A DNA stretch of 64,000 bases, taken from Porifericola rhodea. Lineage in GTDB: Bacteria > Bacteroidota > Bacteroidia > Cytophagales > Cyclobacteriaceae. Positions 34,066 to 43,288 of the stretch are shown piece by piece. Numbering within the stretch: the stretch's first letter is position 1; each line of letters starts with the position of its first letter. The position numbers were made by a program, and so were the translations under genes. Location of the stretch: NCBI RefSeq assembly GCF_030506305.1, contig NZ_CP119421.1, positions 2,744,501 through 2,808,500 of the forward strand. The letters run 5' to 3'. The notes under the pieces were generated by a model. It did no database searches. It was given only the letters and a program-made list of their open reading frames with translations, and was not told the DNA's origin.

Positions 34066-35273
34066 GCGACCATGAATTTGATGCTTTGTTTAAACAGGCT
34101 GCCCAAAAGCTGGAAGTGCCTTACAATCCTAAGGGTTGGAAACGTATGCAGCAAAAGCTTGGAGCCAGCCAGCTGACAATATGGGGGCAGTATAAAAAAC
34201 GTTTGCTGGCCTTCTCCATACTAATGGTACTACTTAGCATAGGGCGGTGGATAGATCAACATCAGCGAGTTGAAGATATGGTGTTAGTGGAGCTAAACCC
34301 GCAGGCTCCCCAACGAGTCTTTGACCAATTGCCTGCTAAACCGCCGATAAAAAGTAAGGCAGCGGAAAACACAAAAAGCACTAATGGCAAAGAGGATCAA
34401 AGAGATATACAGGCTTTAGAAAATACTGAATCTATTAATGCTCTGCGACATAAGTTAAGATCTGCTGTTAAAGTGCAAAGCACGGAAGCGAGAGGCACTG
34501 AAGAAGCAAACAACAGCCGAAGCCTGATGCTAAATACGCATTCTGCTCCTAGTACTCTGCTTTTACTAGAGCCGTACGCAATAAGAGAAGAGCAATGGGT
34601 AATACGATACCCTGAAGTGACAGCTCTGGTAGAAGCGGAGCAGAGGGTACGGCCCCCGGAGTTGATGGATTCTATTAAGGCGGTAAAAGCAGGGCGCTGG
34701 GGGCTAAGCTTCGGACTTTCTCCAGATTTGAGTGGAGTAGGCTTAAAGAACATTCATCGTATAAGTACCAAAGTAAGAGGGCAGCTGGAGTTTTTTATAC
34801 TGCCTGCCCTGAGCCTGAACAGTGGAGTTATATTCTCCAACAAAATATACAATGCCTCAGCAGAAGATTATAGCCAGAAATATACAAACAGCTATAAACC
34901 TGAAAATATTAATGGAGAATGTCAGGTGCTGGATATTCCCATCAATCTGCGTTGGTATGCTTTAGCAAATACACAGAGCCGCTGGTTTATAAGTGGAGGC
35001 CTATCGTCTTACCTCATGCTCAGCGAGGATTATGAGTATGTGTATTACAACAAAGGACAACATTATAGCAGAGACTATAGCTACAAAAACGAAAACAGAC
35101 ATCCTTTTAAAGTAGCAAACTTCTCTTTAGGGTATGAAAAATCATTGGGTAAACACTGGGCGATACAGGCAGAGCCTTTTGTAAAAGTGCCGCTGGCCGG
35201 AGTAGGTGAAGGAAAGATTAAACTGGCTACTATGGGAACGTTCTTCTCCCTGCATTACCGCTGGGGACGATAA
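34062..35273 (+). CDS. Probable anti-sigma protein spanning both membranes (Dma-type: inner-membrane helix fused to outer-membrane beta-barrel)
   Basis: The 403-residue protein has a short cytoplasmic N-terminus (MSDHEFDALFKQAAQKL), one membrane helix at about 48-64 (LLAFSILMVLLSIG), a hydrophilic linker of about 145 residues, and a C-terminal domain of about 190 residues from RWGLSFGLSP to FFSLHYRW with alternating strands and an aromatic C-terminal end typical of outer-membrane beta-barrels. Proteins of this layout beside an ECF sigma gene are known in Bacteroides as dual-membrane-spanning anti-sigma factors; the linker is long enough to cross the periplasm. The start chosen overlaps the sigma stop (ATGA); an ATG three codons earlier is possible. 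It should hold the sigma factor until an outer-membrane event releases it. Confidence 0.75.
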   Translation: MSDHEFDALFKQAAQKLEVPYNPKGWKRMQQKLGASQLTIWGQYKKRLLAFSILMVLLSIGRWIDQHQRVEDMVLVELNPQAPQRVFDQLPAKPPIKSKAAENTKSTNGKEDQRDIQALENTESINALRHKLRSAVKVQSTEARGTEEANNSRSLMLNTHSAPSTLLLLEPYAIREEQWVIRYPEVTALVEAEQRVRPPELMDSIKAVKAGRWGLSFGLSPDLSGVGLKNIHRISTKVRGQLEFFILPALSLNSGVIFSNKIYNASAEDYSQKYTNSYKPENINGECQVLDIPINLRWYALANTQSRWFISGGLSSYLMLSEDYEYVYYNKGQHYSRDYSYKNENRHPFKVANFSLGYEKSLGKHWAIQAEPFVKVPLAGVGEGKIKLATMGTFFSLHYRWGR

Positions 35274-35402
35274 ATATACTAAAAGTACCACCTATAAGTG
35301 GATCTAGGCTATGGATAGTCCGGGGCATTTGCTCCGGAATATCTTGAGCCCGGAAACAGAAGCGCTATGTCTTTTTTTTAATGTCCGCTAACAATAATAC
35401 TA

Positions 35403-36194
35403 ATGAAAGTACTACACTACCCTTTGTTTCTATGTTTTAGCTTGCTATTACTGGCCTGTGAGGAAGATAGCGAGCGTATGGATTGTCAGGGAGATTTTAC
35501 TATCCGCGCTGATGAAATAAATCCGGCAAGCTGCGAGGCAGCAAATGGGAGCATAAAAATAGAACCCAGCAATGCTGATGGCAATGTGAGCTATCGTCTG
35601 GATAAAGGTACTAGCCAGAATGATAATACTTTTACGAATCTTGCACCCGGTACTTATCTGCTGGAAGCGGAAGATGCCGCAGGCTGTACGGCAAGTATCA
35701 GTGTTACTATTGACCATACAGAAGAAGACTTAATAACAGAAGTTATTACCACCAGCTCTGCCTGTGGGGAGTCTGTAGGTAGCATTACAGTCAACACGAG
35801 TGGTGGAAGCGCTCCTTATACCTATAGCCTTGAGGGAGAAAATTTTCAGTCAGACAACACATTTGCTGAGCTACAAGCGGGCACCTATACGCTAAACGTT
35901 CAGGATGCTAATGGTTGTACTACAGAGGCTAGCGCGCATATAGAAAGTGGAATATCATTTAGCGCCCGCATTGGCGATATCATCAGTACTAACTGTGCCG
36001 TGAGTGGCTGCCATGTGGCGGGTACAGGCAGAGTTAACTTTAGTGTGAAAGAAAACATTATAGACAATGCATCAGGTGTCAGGAGCCGCACGGGGGGTAG
36101 GTCGATGCCACCAGCCAACTCGGGTCGCTCACTTACTGACGAACAGATACAGGCTATTGCTTGCTGGGTAAATGATGGAGCCCCTGATAATTGA
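35403..36194 (+). CDS. Lipoprotein with SprB-like repeats and a CX4CH cytochrome-like domain
   Basis: The 263-residue protein has a lipoprotein signal (LLLLAC, lipid on C19). Two repeats of about 75 residues with the SprB pattern follow (ANGSIKIEPSNADGNVSYRL, APGTYLLEAEDAAGCTASI; then GSITVNTSGGSAPYTYSL, QAGTYTLNVQDANGCT). The C-terminal 80 residues hold C198-AVSG-C203-H204, a possible distal Met ligand M235 in RSMPP, and AIACWVNDGA, as in planctomycete-type cytochrome c domains. The heme motif has four residues between the cysteines instead of two. Location should be the outer membrane. It is followed after 34 bases by a shorter cytochrome-like lipoprotein gene. Confidence 0.8.
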   Translation: MKVLHYPLFLCFSLLLLACEEDSERMDCQGDFTIRADEINPASCEAANGSIKIEPSNADGNVSYRLDKGTSQNDNTFTNLAPGTYLLEAEDAAGCTASISVTIDHTEEDLITEVITTSSACGESVGSITVNTSGGSAPYTYSLEGENFQSDNTFAELQAGTYTLNVQDANGCTTEASAHIESGISFSARIGDIISTNCAVSGCHVAGTGRVNFSVKENIIDNASGVRSRTGGRSMPPANSGRSLTDEQIQAIACWVNDGAPDN

Positions 36195-36228
36195 CACTTT
36201 TTAATCTTAAACCAAACTAAACATACCT

Positions 36229-36570
36229 ATGAAAACAATACTTGCCACAAGTCTGCTTATCATCATTATTTCTTCCTGTGCCAGCGACAATGAAGAAGAT
36301 CTGTTTGAAGGTGCCGAATGTAATGATGAACTCTCATTAACGGATGATATTAGTCCCATAATTAATACAAATTGTGCTCTGGCTAACTGCCATGCCGCTG
36401 CTCAGTCGCCTAATCTGAGCACCAAAGCTGGTATTATCAGTAATGCTGCGCGTATCAGGGCTGTAACTCAAAATGGCAGTATGCCGCCTTCATCCTCTGG
36501 AAAAAGCCTGAGCGAAGCGCAGGTAAAGCAGATCGCCTGCTGGGTAGACAATGGAGCACAAAACAATTAA
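36229..36570 (+). CDS. Small CX4CH cytochrome-like lipoprotein
   Basis: The 113-residue protein has a lipobox ending ISSC (C17) and one heme-type domain: C49-ALAN-C54-H55, M85 in GSMPPSSSGKSL and C104 in QIACWVDNGA. The domain matches the C-terminal part of the preceding protein, so the pair arose by duplication, with or without the SprB-like repeats. Heme attachment at CX4CH is plausible, as this spacing occurs in some multiheme cytochromes, but unproven here. The YceI gene starts four bases after its stop. Confidence 0.8.
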   Translation: MKTILATSLLIIIISSCASDNEEDLFEGAECNDELSLTDDISPIINTNCALANCHAAAQSPNLSTKAGIISNAARIRAVTQNGSMPPSSSGKSLSEAQVKQIACWVDNGAQNN

Positions 36571-36573
36571 GCT

Positions 36574-37116
36574 ATGACAAAATATTTGATTTTTACATGG
36601 CTATTGCTCTGCGGTACCTCTGTGGTACAGGCACAAAAGTACAGGCTTTCTGATAGTGAAGTGTCTTTTTATTCTGACGCACCGCTGGAAGATATAGAAG
36701 CATACAATGCGGAAGCTAAAAGTATATTTGATGCAGAAACCGGAGAGATTGCTTTTGTTGTACCCATCAAAAAGTTTGAGTTCAAAAAAGCTTTGATGCA
36801 GGAGCATTTTAACGAAAACTACCTGGAGTCAGACCAGTACCCCAATGCAAAGTTTGAAGGGAAGCTAAAAAACTTTAACTCGGACAAAACTGTGCAGGAA
36901 GTGGTAGCCAGCGGTAAGCTGAGTATTCATGGAGTAACGCGGCAGATAGAAGTGCCAGGCACAGTCAGGCAGCATCCTTCTGGTTTTGAGATGAAAGCTA
37001 CCTTTCCCGTCAAAGTAGCTGACTATGATATTAAAATTCCCAAAATGGTTTTTTACAATATTGCTGAAGAAGTAGAGGTACGTGTCAACTTTCAATACCA
37101 GCCTTATGATCCATAA
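36574..37116 (+). CDS. YceI-family periplasmic lipocalin-like protein
   Basis: The 180-residue protein has a signal peptide cleaved after VQA, then the YceI barrel pattern: YRLSDSEVSFYSDAPLEDIEAYN, FVVPIKKFEFKKALMQEHFNENYLES, YPNAKFEGKL and the late LSIHGVTRQIEVPGTV. YceI proteins bind long isoprenoid-like lipids such as polyprenyl or quinone molecules. Here it sits in one operon with cytochrome-like lipoproteins and a DUF5777 barrel, which suggests a role in an envelope redox or lipid-carrier process (inference). Confidence 0.92.
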   Translation: MTKYLIFTWLLLCGTSVVQAQKYRLSDSEVSFYSDAPLEDIEAYNAEAKSIFDAETGEIAFVVPIKKFEFKKALMQEHFNENYLESDQYPNAKFEGKLKNFNSDKTVQEVVASGKLSIHGVTRQIEVPGTVRQHPSGFEMKATFPVKVADYDIKIPKMVFYNIAEEVEVRVNFQYQPYDP

Positions 37117-37984
37117 AACTATCTTTTTTCTGACATTGATACTGCTCTGTAGCTTAGTCGTCTCTGCTCAGAGCCTGCTAGAAGAACTGGAGCAAGAGCC
37201 TGATACGCTTAGCATAACGGAGCAAGCTACTTTTAAAGGTACACGCCTGATCAATGGGCACTCTGTAGAGACAGATGGCGAAGGAGTGCTTAGCTTTCTA
37301 ATTTCGCATCGCTTCGGCAGGCTTAATGAAGGGGCTTATGAGTTTTTTGGTTTAGATGACTCTAACATCAGGCTGGGCTTAGAGTATGGCCTAACGGACC
37401 GACTGAATGTTGGCATAGGTAGAAGCTCTTTTGAGAAAGTAATAGATGCTTTTATTAAATACCAGCTGATCCGACAGCAGAGCGGAGGCAAAGTCGTACC
37501 TCTGAGCCTTACCGTATTTAGTAGCATGGCAATCAATACATTGCGTAGCCAGCTTCCCGAAAGAGAGCTTAACTTCAGGTATAGAGTGGATTATACTTAT
37601 CAGTTATTGCTGGCCAGGAAATTTAGCTCTCGTCTTTCTTTACAGTTAATGCCAACCTGGCTACATCGTAATCTGGTTGCTAAGGCAGATATGGAGAACG
37701 ACTTGTACGTATTAGGAATGGGAGGTCGCTATAAACTTAGCAAGCGGGTAGCACTCAACCTGGAATACTACTATCGCCTCAATGCAGAGGCAGAAGAAGA
37801 CTTTTATTATAATCCTATTGCCATTGGATTTGATATAGAAACCGGAGGGCATGTTTTTCAACTACAGCTTACTAATGCCCGGGCTATGATAGAAGAAGGC
37901 TTTCTGAGCGAAACCAGCGGAGACTTTTTTTCTGGCGATATCCACTTCGGGTTTAATATTTCCAGAGTCTTTCAGCTAAAATAA
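37106..37984 (+). CDS. DUF5777-family outer-membrane beta-barrel protein
   Basis: The protein begins MIHKTIFFLTLILLCSLVVSAQ, a clean signal peptide, so the ATG at 37106 is chosen over the upstream ATG at 37082; it overlaps the YceI gene by 11 bases. The mature protein has the DUF5777 pattern: LSITEQATFKGTRLINGHSVE, GVLSFLISHRFGRLNEG, LGLEYGLTDRLNVGIGRSS, and strands to the end at GFNISRVFQLK. It is thought to be an outer-membrane barrel of unknown function, often next to YceI and cytochrome-like proteins. Confidence 0.88.
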   Translation: MIHKTIFFLTLILLCSLVVSAQSLLEELEQEPDTLSITEQATFKGTRLINGHSVETDGEGVLSFLISHRFGRLNEGAYEFFGLDDSNIRLGLEYGLTDRLNVGIGRSSFEKVIDAFIKYQLIRQQSGGKVVPLSLTVFSSMAINTLRSQLPERELNFRYRVDYTYQLLLARKFSSRLSLQLMPTWLHRNLVAKADMENDLYVLGMGGRYKLSKRVALNLEYYYRLNAEAEEDFYYNPIAIGFDIETGGHVFQLQLTNARAMIEEGFLSETSGDFFSGDIHFGFNISRVFQLK

Positions 37985-38080
37985 TAGCTGGTAACTACAT
38001 CTAATCATAACAATATCATAATCTGAAGGCCTTCCTAATCTACCATGGTCTACTGAACTTTGCTGTTAAATAGATAAGAT

Positions 38081-38635
38081 ATGAGCGATCTTCTTATTTG
38101 GCAGCAGGTACAGGCAGACTCTGAGGTGGCCTTCGGAGAGTTGTTTAACCGACAATGGCAGCGTTGTTTTGCTATGGCATATAGCATGTTGCAAGACCAG
38201 AAACTTGCCGAAGATATTGTTCAGGAAATATTTATTGACCTGTGGGCCCGAAGAAAAAAGCTACAGCTGGACAAGCCGGAAGCTTACCTCACCCGTATGG
38301 TAAAAAACCGGGTGTTTACGAGCATGTCTCGTACAAATATACCCGAAAGAAATATAGAAATACTGGAAGGTCTACTTCAGCAATCTTCCCCTGAAGACCA
38401 GTATATTTTAAATGAGCTCAGAGCGAAAATACGCGAAGCAGAAGAAGAACTCCCGCCCCGTTGCCGTCAGGTGTACCAACTCAGAAAAGACGATGGGCTT
38501 AGCGCCGCAGAAATAGCTGAGCAGTTGGGCATGTCTATACGCACAGTAGAAAACCACTTGTATCAGGCAACAAGAATTCTCAAAAACAAGATCAACCCTA
38601 TTACCATATTGTTAATAATTAAGCATTTCATTTAA
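38081..38635 (+). CDS. FecI-like ECF sigma factor
   Basis: The 184-residue protein has sigma region 2 (MAYSMLQDQKLAEDIVQEIFIDLWARRKKL and PEAYLTRMVKNRVF) and region 4 (PPRCRQVYQLRKDDGLSAAEIAEQLGMS, TVENHLYQATRIL). It starts a FecI/FecR/SusC/SusD set, in which an outer-membrane transporter reports substrate binding to FecR, which then activates the sigma factor to transcribe the transporter genes. The FecR gene begins 70 bases downstream. Confidence 0.94.
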   Translation: MSDLLIWQQVQADSEVAFGELFNRQWQRCFAMAYSMLQDQKLAEDIVQEIFIDLWARRKKLQLDKPEAYLTRMVKNRVFTSMSRTNIPERNIEILEGLLQQSSPEDQYILNELRAKIREAEEELPPRCRQVYQLRKDDGLSAAEIAEQLGMSIRTVENHLYQATRILKNKINPITILLIIKHFI

Positions 38636-38705
38636 TATATCCATAATCGCTTTGCACTAAGTAGTAAACGCTCTCTATGAGACATAGGGGTGTAAAGCGA
38701 TAATA

Positions 38706-39686
38706 ATGGATCAACAAAAATTCTGGAAGAGCATATTAGCTCGTTATGTAAGAGGAGAGGCCGGGCCCGCAGAACAAAAACTGCTAGATCGCTACTTTGC
38801 CGATGCAAGTAGTCAAGAGGATGCGGTATGGGAGGAGTTGGAAGAAGCTCCCGAAACAATACGGCAGAGGCTATTGGCAGAAGTGCAGCAAGGCATCAGA
38901 CCTCCGAAAAAAACATCCTACATATTATGGAACCTGGCCAAAGGCATAGCCGCATCGCTAATGCTCATTACCGGTCTGGCATATTTTGTCCTGAACGATA
39001 AGGGTATTTCCCTATCGTCTCTTTTTGCCAGCGAAGAAGTTTGGCAGGAGTACGCTACCCAAAGCGGTGAGCAGAAGCAAATCAATCTTCCTGACGGTTC
39101 GGTAGTGCACCTAAACCATCAAAGTAGCCTTCGTTTTTCACAGACCAGCTTTGGCAGGCAGCAAAGAAAGGTAAAGCTACTTGGCGAAGCTTTTTTTGAA
39201 GTGCAGAAAGATAGCCTGCGCCCCTTTATTGTAGAAACCGAGAAGCTGAGCACAAGAGTGCTGGGTACTTCTTTTAATGTTCATACTGTGGATGGGCACT
39301 ATGCCGTAGCTGTAGCTAGCGGAGCTGTAGAAGTACAGGCGAAAGTAAAAGGAGAAACACAAAAGCTACAGCTCATGCCTGGCCAGCAAGCCTCGCTTGA
39401 CAGCCTTCAGACACAGCTCATTTTTGAAGAGCAGGTAACAGAAGAAACCTTTCTCTGGCGAAAGGGAATATTAGCTTTTCATGCAGACCCTATGCACAAG
39501 GTGGTGGCAGAGCTGGAAAGAGCTTTTGGTCGTGCCATAGACTGTGAGCCAGACCTGCTCCACCGGGCTATCACAGCGCGCTACTCACAAAAAACGCTGG
39601 ACTACATACTGGAAGACTTATGCTTCCTGCTTGGAGCTGCTTATGAAGAAAACCAAAATCAGATACGCATAACCACACTACAGTAA
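38706..39686 (+). CDS. FecR-family anti-sigma factor
   Basis: The 326-residue protein has a cytoplasmic N-terminus (about 1-75), a membrane helix at about 77-97 (LAKGIAASLMLITGLAYFVL), a FecR domain (ATQSGEQKQINLPDGSVVHLN, GEAFFEVQKDSLRPFIVET, VLGTSFNVHT) and the C-terminal domain that contacts the transporter (LAFHADPMHKVVAELERAFG). It links the STN domain of the SusC protein encoded next to the sigma factor encoded before. Confidence 0.95.
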   Translation: MDQQKFWKSILARYVRGEAGPAEQKLLDRYFADASSQEDAVWEELEEAPETIRQRLLAEVQQGIRPPKKTSYILWNLAKGIAASLMLITGLAYFVLNDKGISLSSLFASEEVWQEYATQSGEQKQINLPDGSVVHLNHQSSLRFSQTSFGRQQRKVKLLGEAFFEVQKDSLRPFIVETEKLSTRVLGTSFNVHTVDGHYAVAVASGAVEVQAKVKGETQKLQLMPGQQASLDSLQTQLIFEEQVTEETFLWRKGILAFHADPMHKVVAELERAFGRAIDCEPDLLHRAITARYSQKTLDYILEDLCFLLGAAYEENQNQIRITTLQ

Positions 39687-39703
39687 CTTTTAACCTTTTT
39701 ACT

Positions 39704-42700
39704 ATGAAACCAAAATTACCAACGAAGAAAAGTGCCGCGCGCTATGGGTGCTTCTTCCTTTGGCTTGTCTTGTTTAATCTGTGCTATCCCCAGCTTACTG
39801 TGGCTCATGGCAAGCAGGACCCTTCTGTCATCAGCCTTTCGGTGCAGAGTGCCCGGCTGGTGCAGGTCTTTAAAGAAATAGAAGACCGTTACAACTACCA
39901 GTTCGCCTACACCGATGAAGTAGCAGAGCTACAGCATACCATCAGTATTTATAGCAAAGGCGCCACTATTGAAGAAGTACTTGAAGACCTGGCTACTCAG
40001 GCTCCCATCCGTTTTAGAGTTAGAGATCAGAGAGTTTCTGTGAGCATAGATGAACATTTGCGTCAGCAATTGAAGCCTCAAAAGAGAATAGAAGGTAAGG
40101 TCAACGATGAAGAAGGTCAGCCTATCCCCGGGGTATCCGTTCTTATCAAAAGTACTTCTACCGGTACCATCAGTGATATTGATGGTAACTTCAGCCTCAA
40201 TGTAGCCGATGATCTTGTGGAGCCGGTACTGATATTCTCTTTCGTAGGATATCAGACACAGGAAGTAAACCTAAATGGCCGCAGCAACCTTACCGTTACA
40301 CTTTACGAAGATGTGCAGAGCCTCAATGAGGTAGTGGTAGTAGGCTATGGTACTCAGAAGAAAGCTAACCTGACCGGAGCTGTTTCTCAGATAGAAGCTA
40401 GAGAGCTGGCAAAGCGCCCCAATGTTAACCTTACACAAAGTTTGCAGGGAGTAATTCCCGGGCTAAATATTAATCGTAGCAATGGAAATCCAGGGTCAGA
40501 ACCTCAGATCAATGTGCGAGGCTATACCTCCATCAATGGTGGTGGCCCTTTAGTATTAGTAGATGGGGTAGAGGGTGATGTAAGTAAGCTTAACCCTGCC
40601 GATGTAGAGTCAGTGACTGTACTTAAAGATGCCGCTGCCGCTGCTATTTATGGTGCCAGAGGTGCATTTGGAGTCATACTTATTACTACCAAAAATGCAG
40701 AGGCTGGCCGTACCCGTGTCAGCTATACCAACAATTTTGCCTGGGGTACTACTACCACTAATACAGACTTTGTTACCGACCCCTATTTGGCAGCCAAACT
40801 GGTAGACGAATCCTTTCAGGTAAGGCTGGGACGTAACTATACCGGCTATACAGAAGCAGATTACGAAGAACTAAAGAAAAGGTCAGAAGACCCCTCTCTG
40901 CCAGATGTGGTTATAGAAAACCGTAATGGTAGAGATCAGTACATCTACTATGGTAATACCGACTGGTGGAATACCATGTTTCGTAAATGGCAGCCTTCTC
41001 AAAACCACAATGTTACACTTACCGGAGGTACCGAAAAGCTTAGCGTTTTGCTCTCAGGCCGTTTCTACAAAAATACCGGTATCCTCAAAGTACAGGATGA
41101 TACCTATGAGTCGTATAACGGGCGTGCCAAGCTGGATCTGAAAGTGAACGACTGGCTTAGCATCTCTGAAAATATACAGGTAAATACCAGCGACCAGCTA
41201 TCGCACGGCGGTAGCCAGTACGGATGGGGCGAACCCTGGGGTAGCCTGATCTGGGTGCATGCCCTGCCTTCTTATGTTCCTCAAAACCCTGACGGAACAG
41301 CGAGCTGGCGTACCGAGCTGAACAACTACACCATCGGAGATGGTATTTACGCCTCTTTGCTATATGGTAAGTCAAAAGAAACTATTGACCAGCGCCAGCT
41401 GGTCAACACCATAGGGGCTACCCTTACCCCCGTGCCGGTAGAAGGGTTAAGCGTAAACTTTAATTTCACCAACAAGTGGGACTTCTATGATGAGATGGAA
41501 AGAAGCGTGAGAAGCCCCTGGTCGGTCTATCCCGGGCAGATAGACTATCTGGGTAGTGATCAGCTCAGAGAAGTAAACGGTAAAGGCGACTATACAGCTC
41601 TTAATATCTTTGCCAACTACGAGCAAAGTATTGGTCGTCATCATTTTAAAGAAATGATAGGCTTTAACCGTGAGCAAAAAAGCTACGAAACCGTAGACAC
41701 CCGCAAGAAAAATAGTATATCGGATGACCTGAATGCTTTAGATCTGGGTAGCAGCGACCCTGAAGCCTATGGAAATGCCTGGGAGTGGGCTTCGCATGGT
41801 TACTTTTTCAGACTTAACTATGACTACGACAACCGTTACCTGCTGGAAGTAAATGGTAGGTATGATGGTTCTTCTCGTTTTCCTTCAGACTACCGCTGGG
41901 GATTCTTTCCTTCAGTATCTGCGGGCTGGTCTATCAGTAACGAAAGCTTCTTTGATGGCCTGCACGACTATGTAAATGACCTGAAAATCAGGGCTTCTTA
42001 CGGTTCTCTAGGAAACCAGTTAGTAGACTACTACGCATACGTGCCTACGCTGGCTAAAAATACTGCTGGCACTTACGCTATAGATGGCAACAAGCTGGAG
42101 TATATGAACCCTCCCAAACTTAACCCGGTAGACATCAGCTGGGAAGAAGTTAATACAATCAACCTGGGGTTGGATGTTTCTGTGCTAAAAAACAGCCTTA
42201 CTGCTAATGTGGACTTTTTCCAGAGAAATACACTGGGCATGCTCACACCTGGTAAAACACTGCCAGCAGTATTAGGTACCGGATCACCTGAAGAAAACGC
42301 AGCTGACCTACAGACCCGAGGTTTTGAAGTAAGCCTGACCTACCAGGAAAGCCTGACCCTGGCTGGTAAACCTCTTAACCTGGTGGTGAATGGTACAGTA
42401 TCTAACCAGATTACAGAAATTACCAAGTTTGATAACCCAAACAACTACCTGGGAGACTACTACGTAGGACAGACGATAGGTGAAATTTGGGGTTATCACG
42501 TTCCCGGCCTGTTTGCTACCGATGAGGAGGCTCAAAACCATGTAGATCAGACCAGGGTAAACGCGAATATCAACGCTTCTCCGGGAGAGTACGGTAAAGT
42601 AATGGCCGGTGATATGAAGTTTGCAGACCTGGACGGAAATGGTGAGATTAGCGAAGGTGACAATACACTGGAAAACCCCGGCGACCGCCGTATTATTGGT

Positions 42701-43255
42701 AATTCTGCGCCTCAGTTTCCTTACAGCTTTGGCATCAGAGCAGACTGGAACAACATAGATTTTTCAGCTTTCTTTCAGGGAATAGGCAAGCAGGATTGGT
42801 ACCCCAACACTGACTCCCGCCTATACTGGGCAATGTACAACCGGCCTTACAACTCATTTATCCGTAAGGATCTGGTAGAAGAAATCTGGAGCGAGGAAAA
42901 TCCTGATGGTTACTACCCACGCCTCAGAGGGTACGCCTCATTAGGTAACAATCGTGAGCTGGGGGCGGTAAATGATCGTTATTTACAAAGTGTAGCCTAT
43001 ATACGCCTTAAGAATCTGAGCATTGGCTATACCCTGCCTAAGCAGTGGATAGAAAGCATAAACCTGGAAAATGTGAGGTTCTACTTCAGTGGCGAAAATC
43101 TGCTTACTTTCAGCAAGCTCACAGATTATGTAGATCCTGAAGCCGCTTCTGGCGATGTAAATTTTTCTAATACTAACCAGGCAGACGACCGAGGCACAGC
43201 TCAGGGGTACCCATTCAGCAAAGTGTTCTCTTTTGGAGTAAGTGTCAACTTCTAA
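39704..43255 (+). CDS. SusC/RagA-family TonB-dependent transporter with STN signalling domain
   Basis: The 1183-residue protein has a signal peptide ending near VAHG, an STN domain at about 42-118 (ISLSVQSARLVQVFKEIEDRYNYQF), a carboxypeptidase-regulatory-like domain at about 127-205 (IEGKVNDEEGQPIPGVSVLIK), the SusC linker VVVVGYGTQKKANLTGAVSQI, a plug and a 22-strand barrel ending FGVSVNF. The STN domain means that it signals through the FecR protein encoded upstream. SusD follows after 33 bases. The substrate cannot be told from sequence; no glycosidase accompanies this pair. Confidence 0.97.
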   Translation: MKPKLPTKKSAARYGCFFLWLVLFNLCYPQLTVAHGKQDPSVISLSVQSARLVQVFKEIEDRYNYQFAYTDEVAELQHTISIYSKGATIEEVLEDLATQAPIRFRVRDQRVSVSIDEHLRQQLKPQKRIEGKVNDEEGQPIPGVSVLIKSTSTGTISDIDGNFSLNVADDLVEPVLIFSFVGYQTQEVNLNGRSNLTVTLYEDVQSLNEVVVVGYGTQKKANLTGAVSQIEARELAKRPNVNLTQSLQGVIPGLNINRSNGNPGSEPQINVRGYTSINGGGPLVLVDGVEGDVSKLNPADVESVTVLKDAAAAAIYGARGAFGVILITTKNAEAGRTRVSYTNNFAWGTTTTNTDFVTDPYLAAKLVDESFQVRLGRNYTGYTEADYEELKKRSEDPSLPDVVIENRNGRDQYIYYGNTDWWNTMFRKWQPSQNHNVTLTGGTEKLSVLLSGRFYKNTGILKVQDDTYESYNGRAKLDLKVNDWLSISENIQVNTSDQLSHGGSQYGWGEPWGSLIWVHALPSYVPQNPDGTASWRTELNNYTIGDGIYASLLYGKSKETIDQRQLVNTIGATLTPVPVEGLSVNFNFTNKWDFYDEMERSVRSPWSVYPGQIDYLGSDQLREVNGKGDYTALNIFANYEQSIGRHHFKEMIGFNREQKSYETVDTRKKNSISDDLNALDLGSSDPEAYGNAWEWASHGYFFRLNYDYDNRYLLEVNGRYDGSSRFPSDYRWGFFPSVSAGWSISNESFFDGLHDYVNDLKIRASYGSLGNQLVDYYAYVPTLAKNTAGTYAIDGNKLEYMNPPKLNPVDISWEEVNTINLGLDVSVLKNSLTANVDFFQRNTLGMLTPGKTLPAVLGTGSPEENAADLQTRGFEVSLTYQESLTLAGKPLNLVVNGTVSNQITEITKFDNPNNYLGDYYVGQTIGEIWGYHVPGLFATDEEAQNHVDQTRVNANINASPGEYGKVMAGDMKFADLDGNGEISEGDNTLENPGDRRIIGNSAPQFPYSFGIRADWNNIDFSAFFQGIGKQDWYPNTDSRLYWAMYNRPYNSFIRKDLVEEIWSEENPDGYYPRLRGYASLGNNRELGAVNDRYLQSVAYIRLKNLSIGYTLPKQWIESINLENVRFYFSGENLLTFSKLTDYVDPEAASGDVNFSNTNQADDRGTAQGYPFSKVFSFGVSVNF

Positions 43256-43288
43256 ACTAAACCATCCATGTTTCAAAAGACAAAACCT

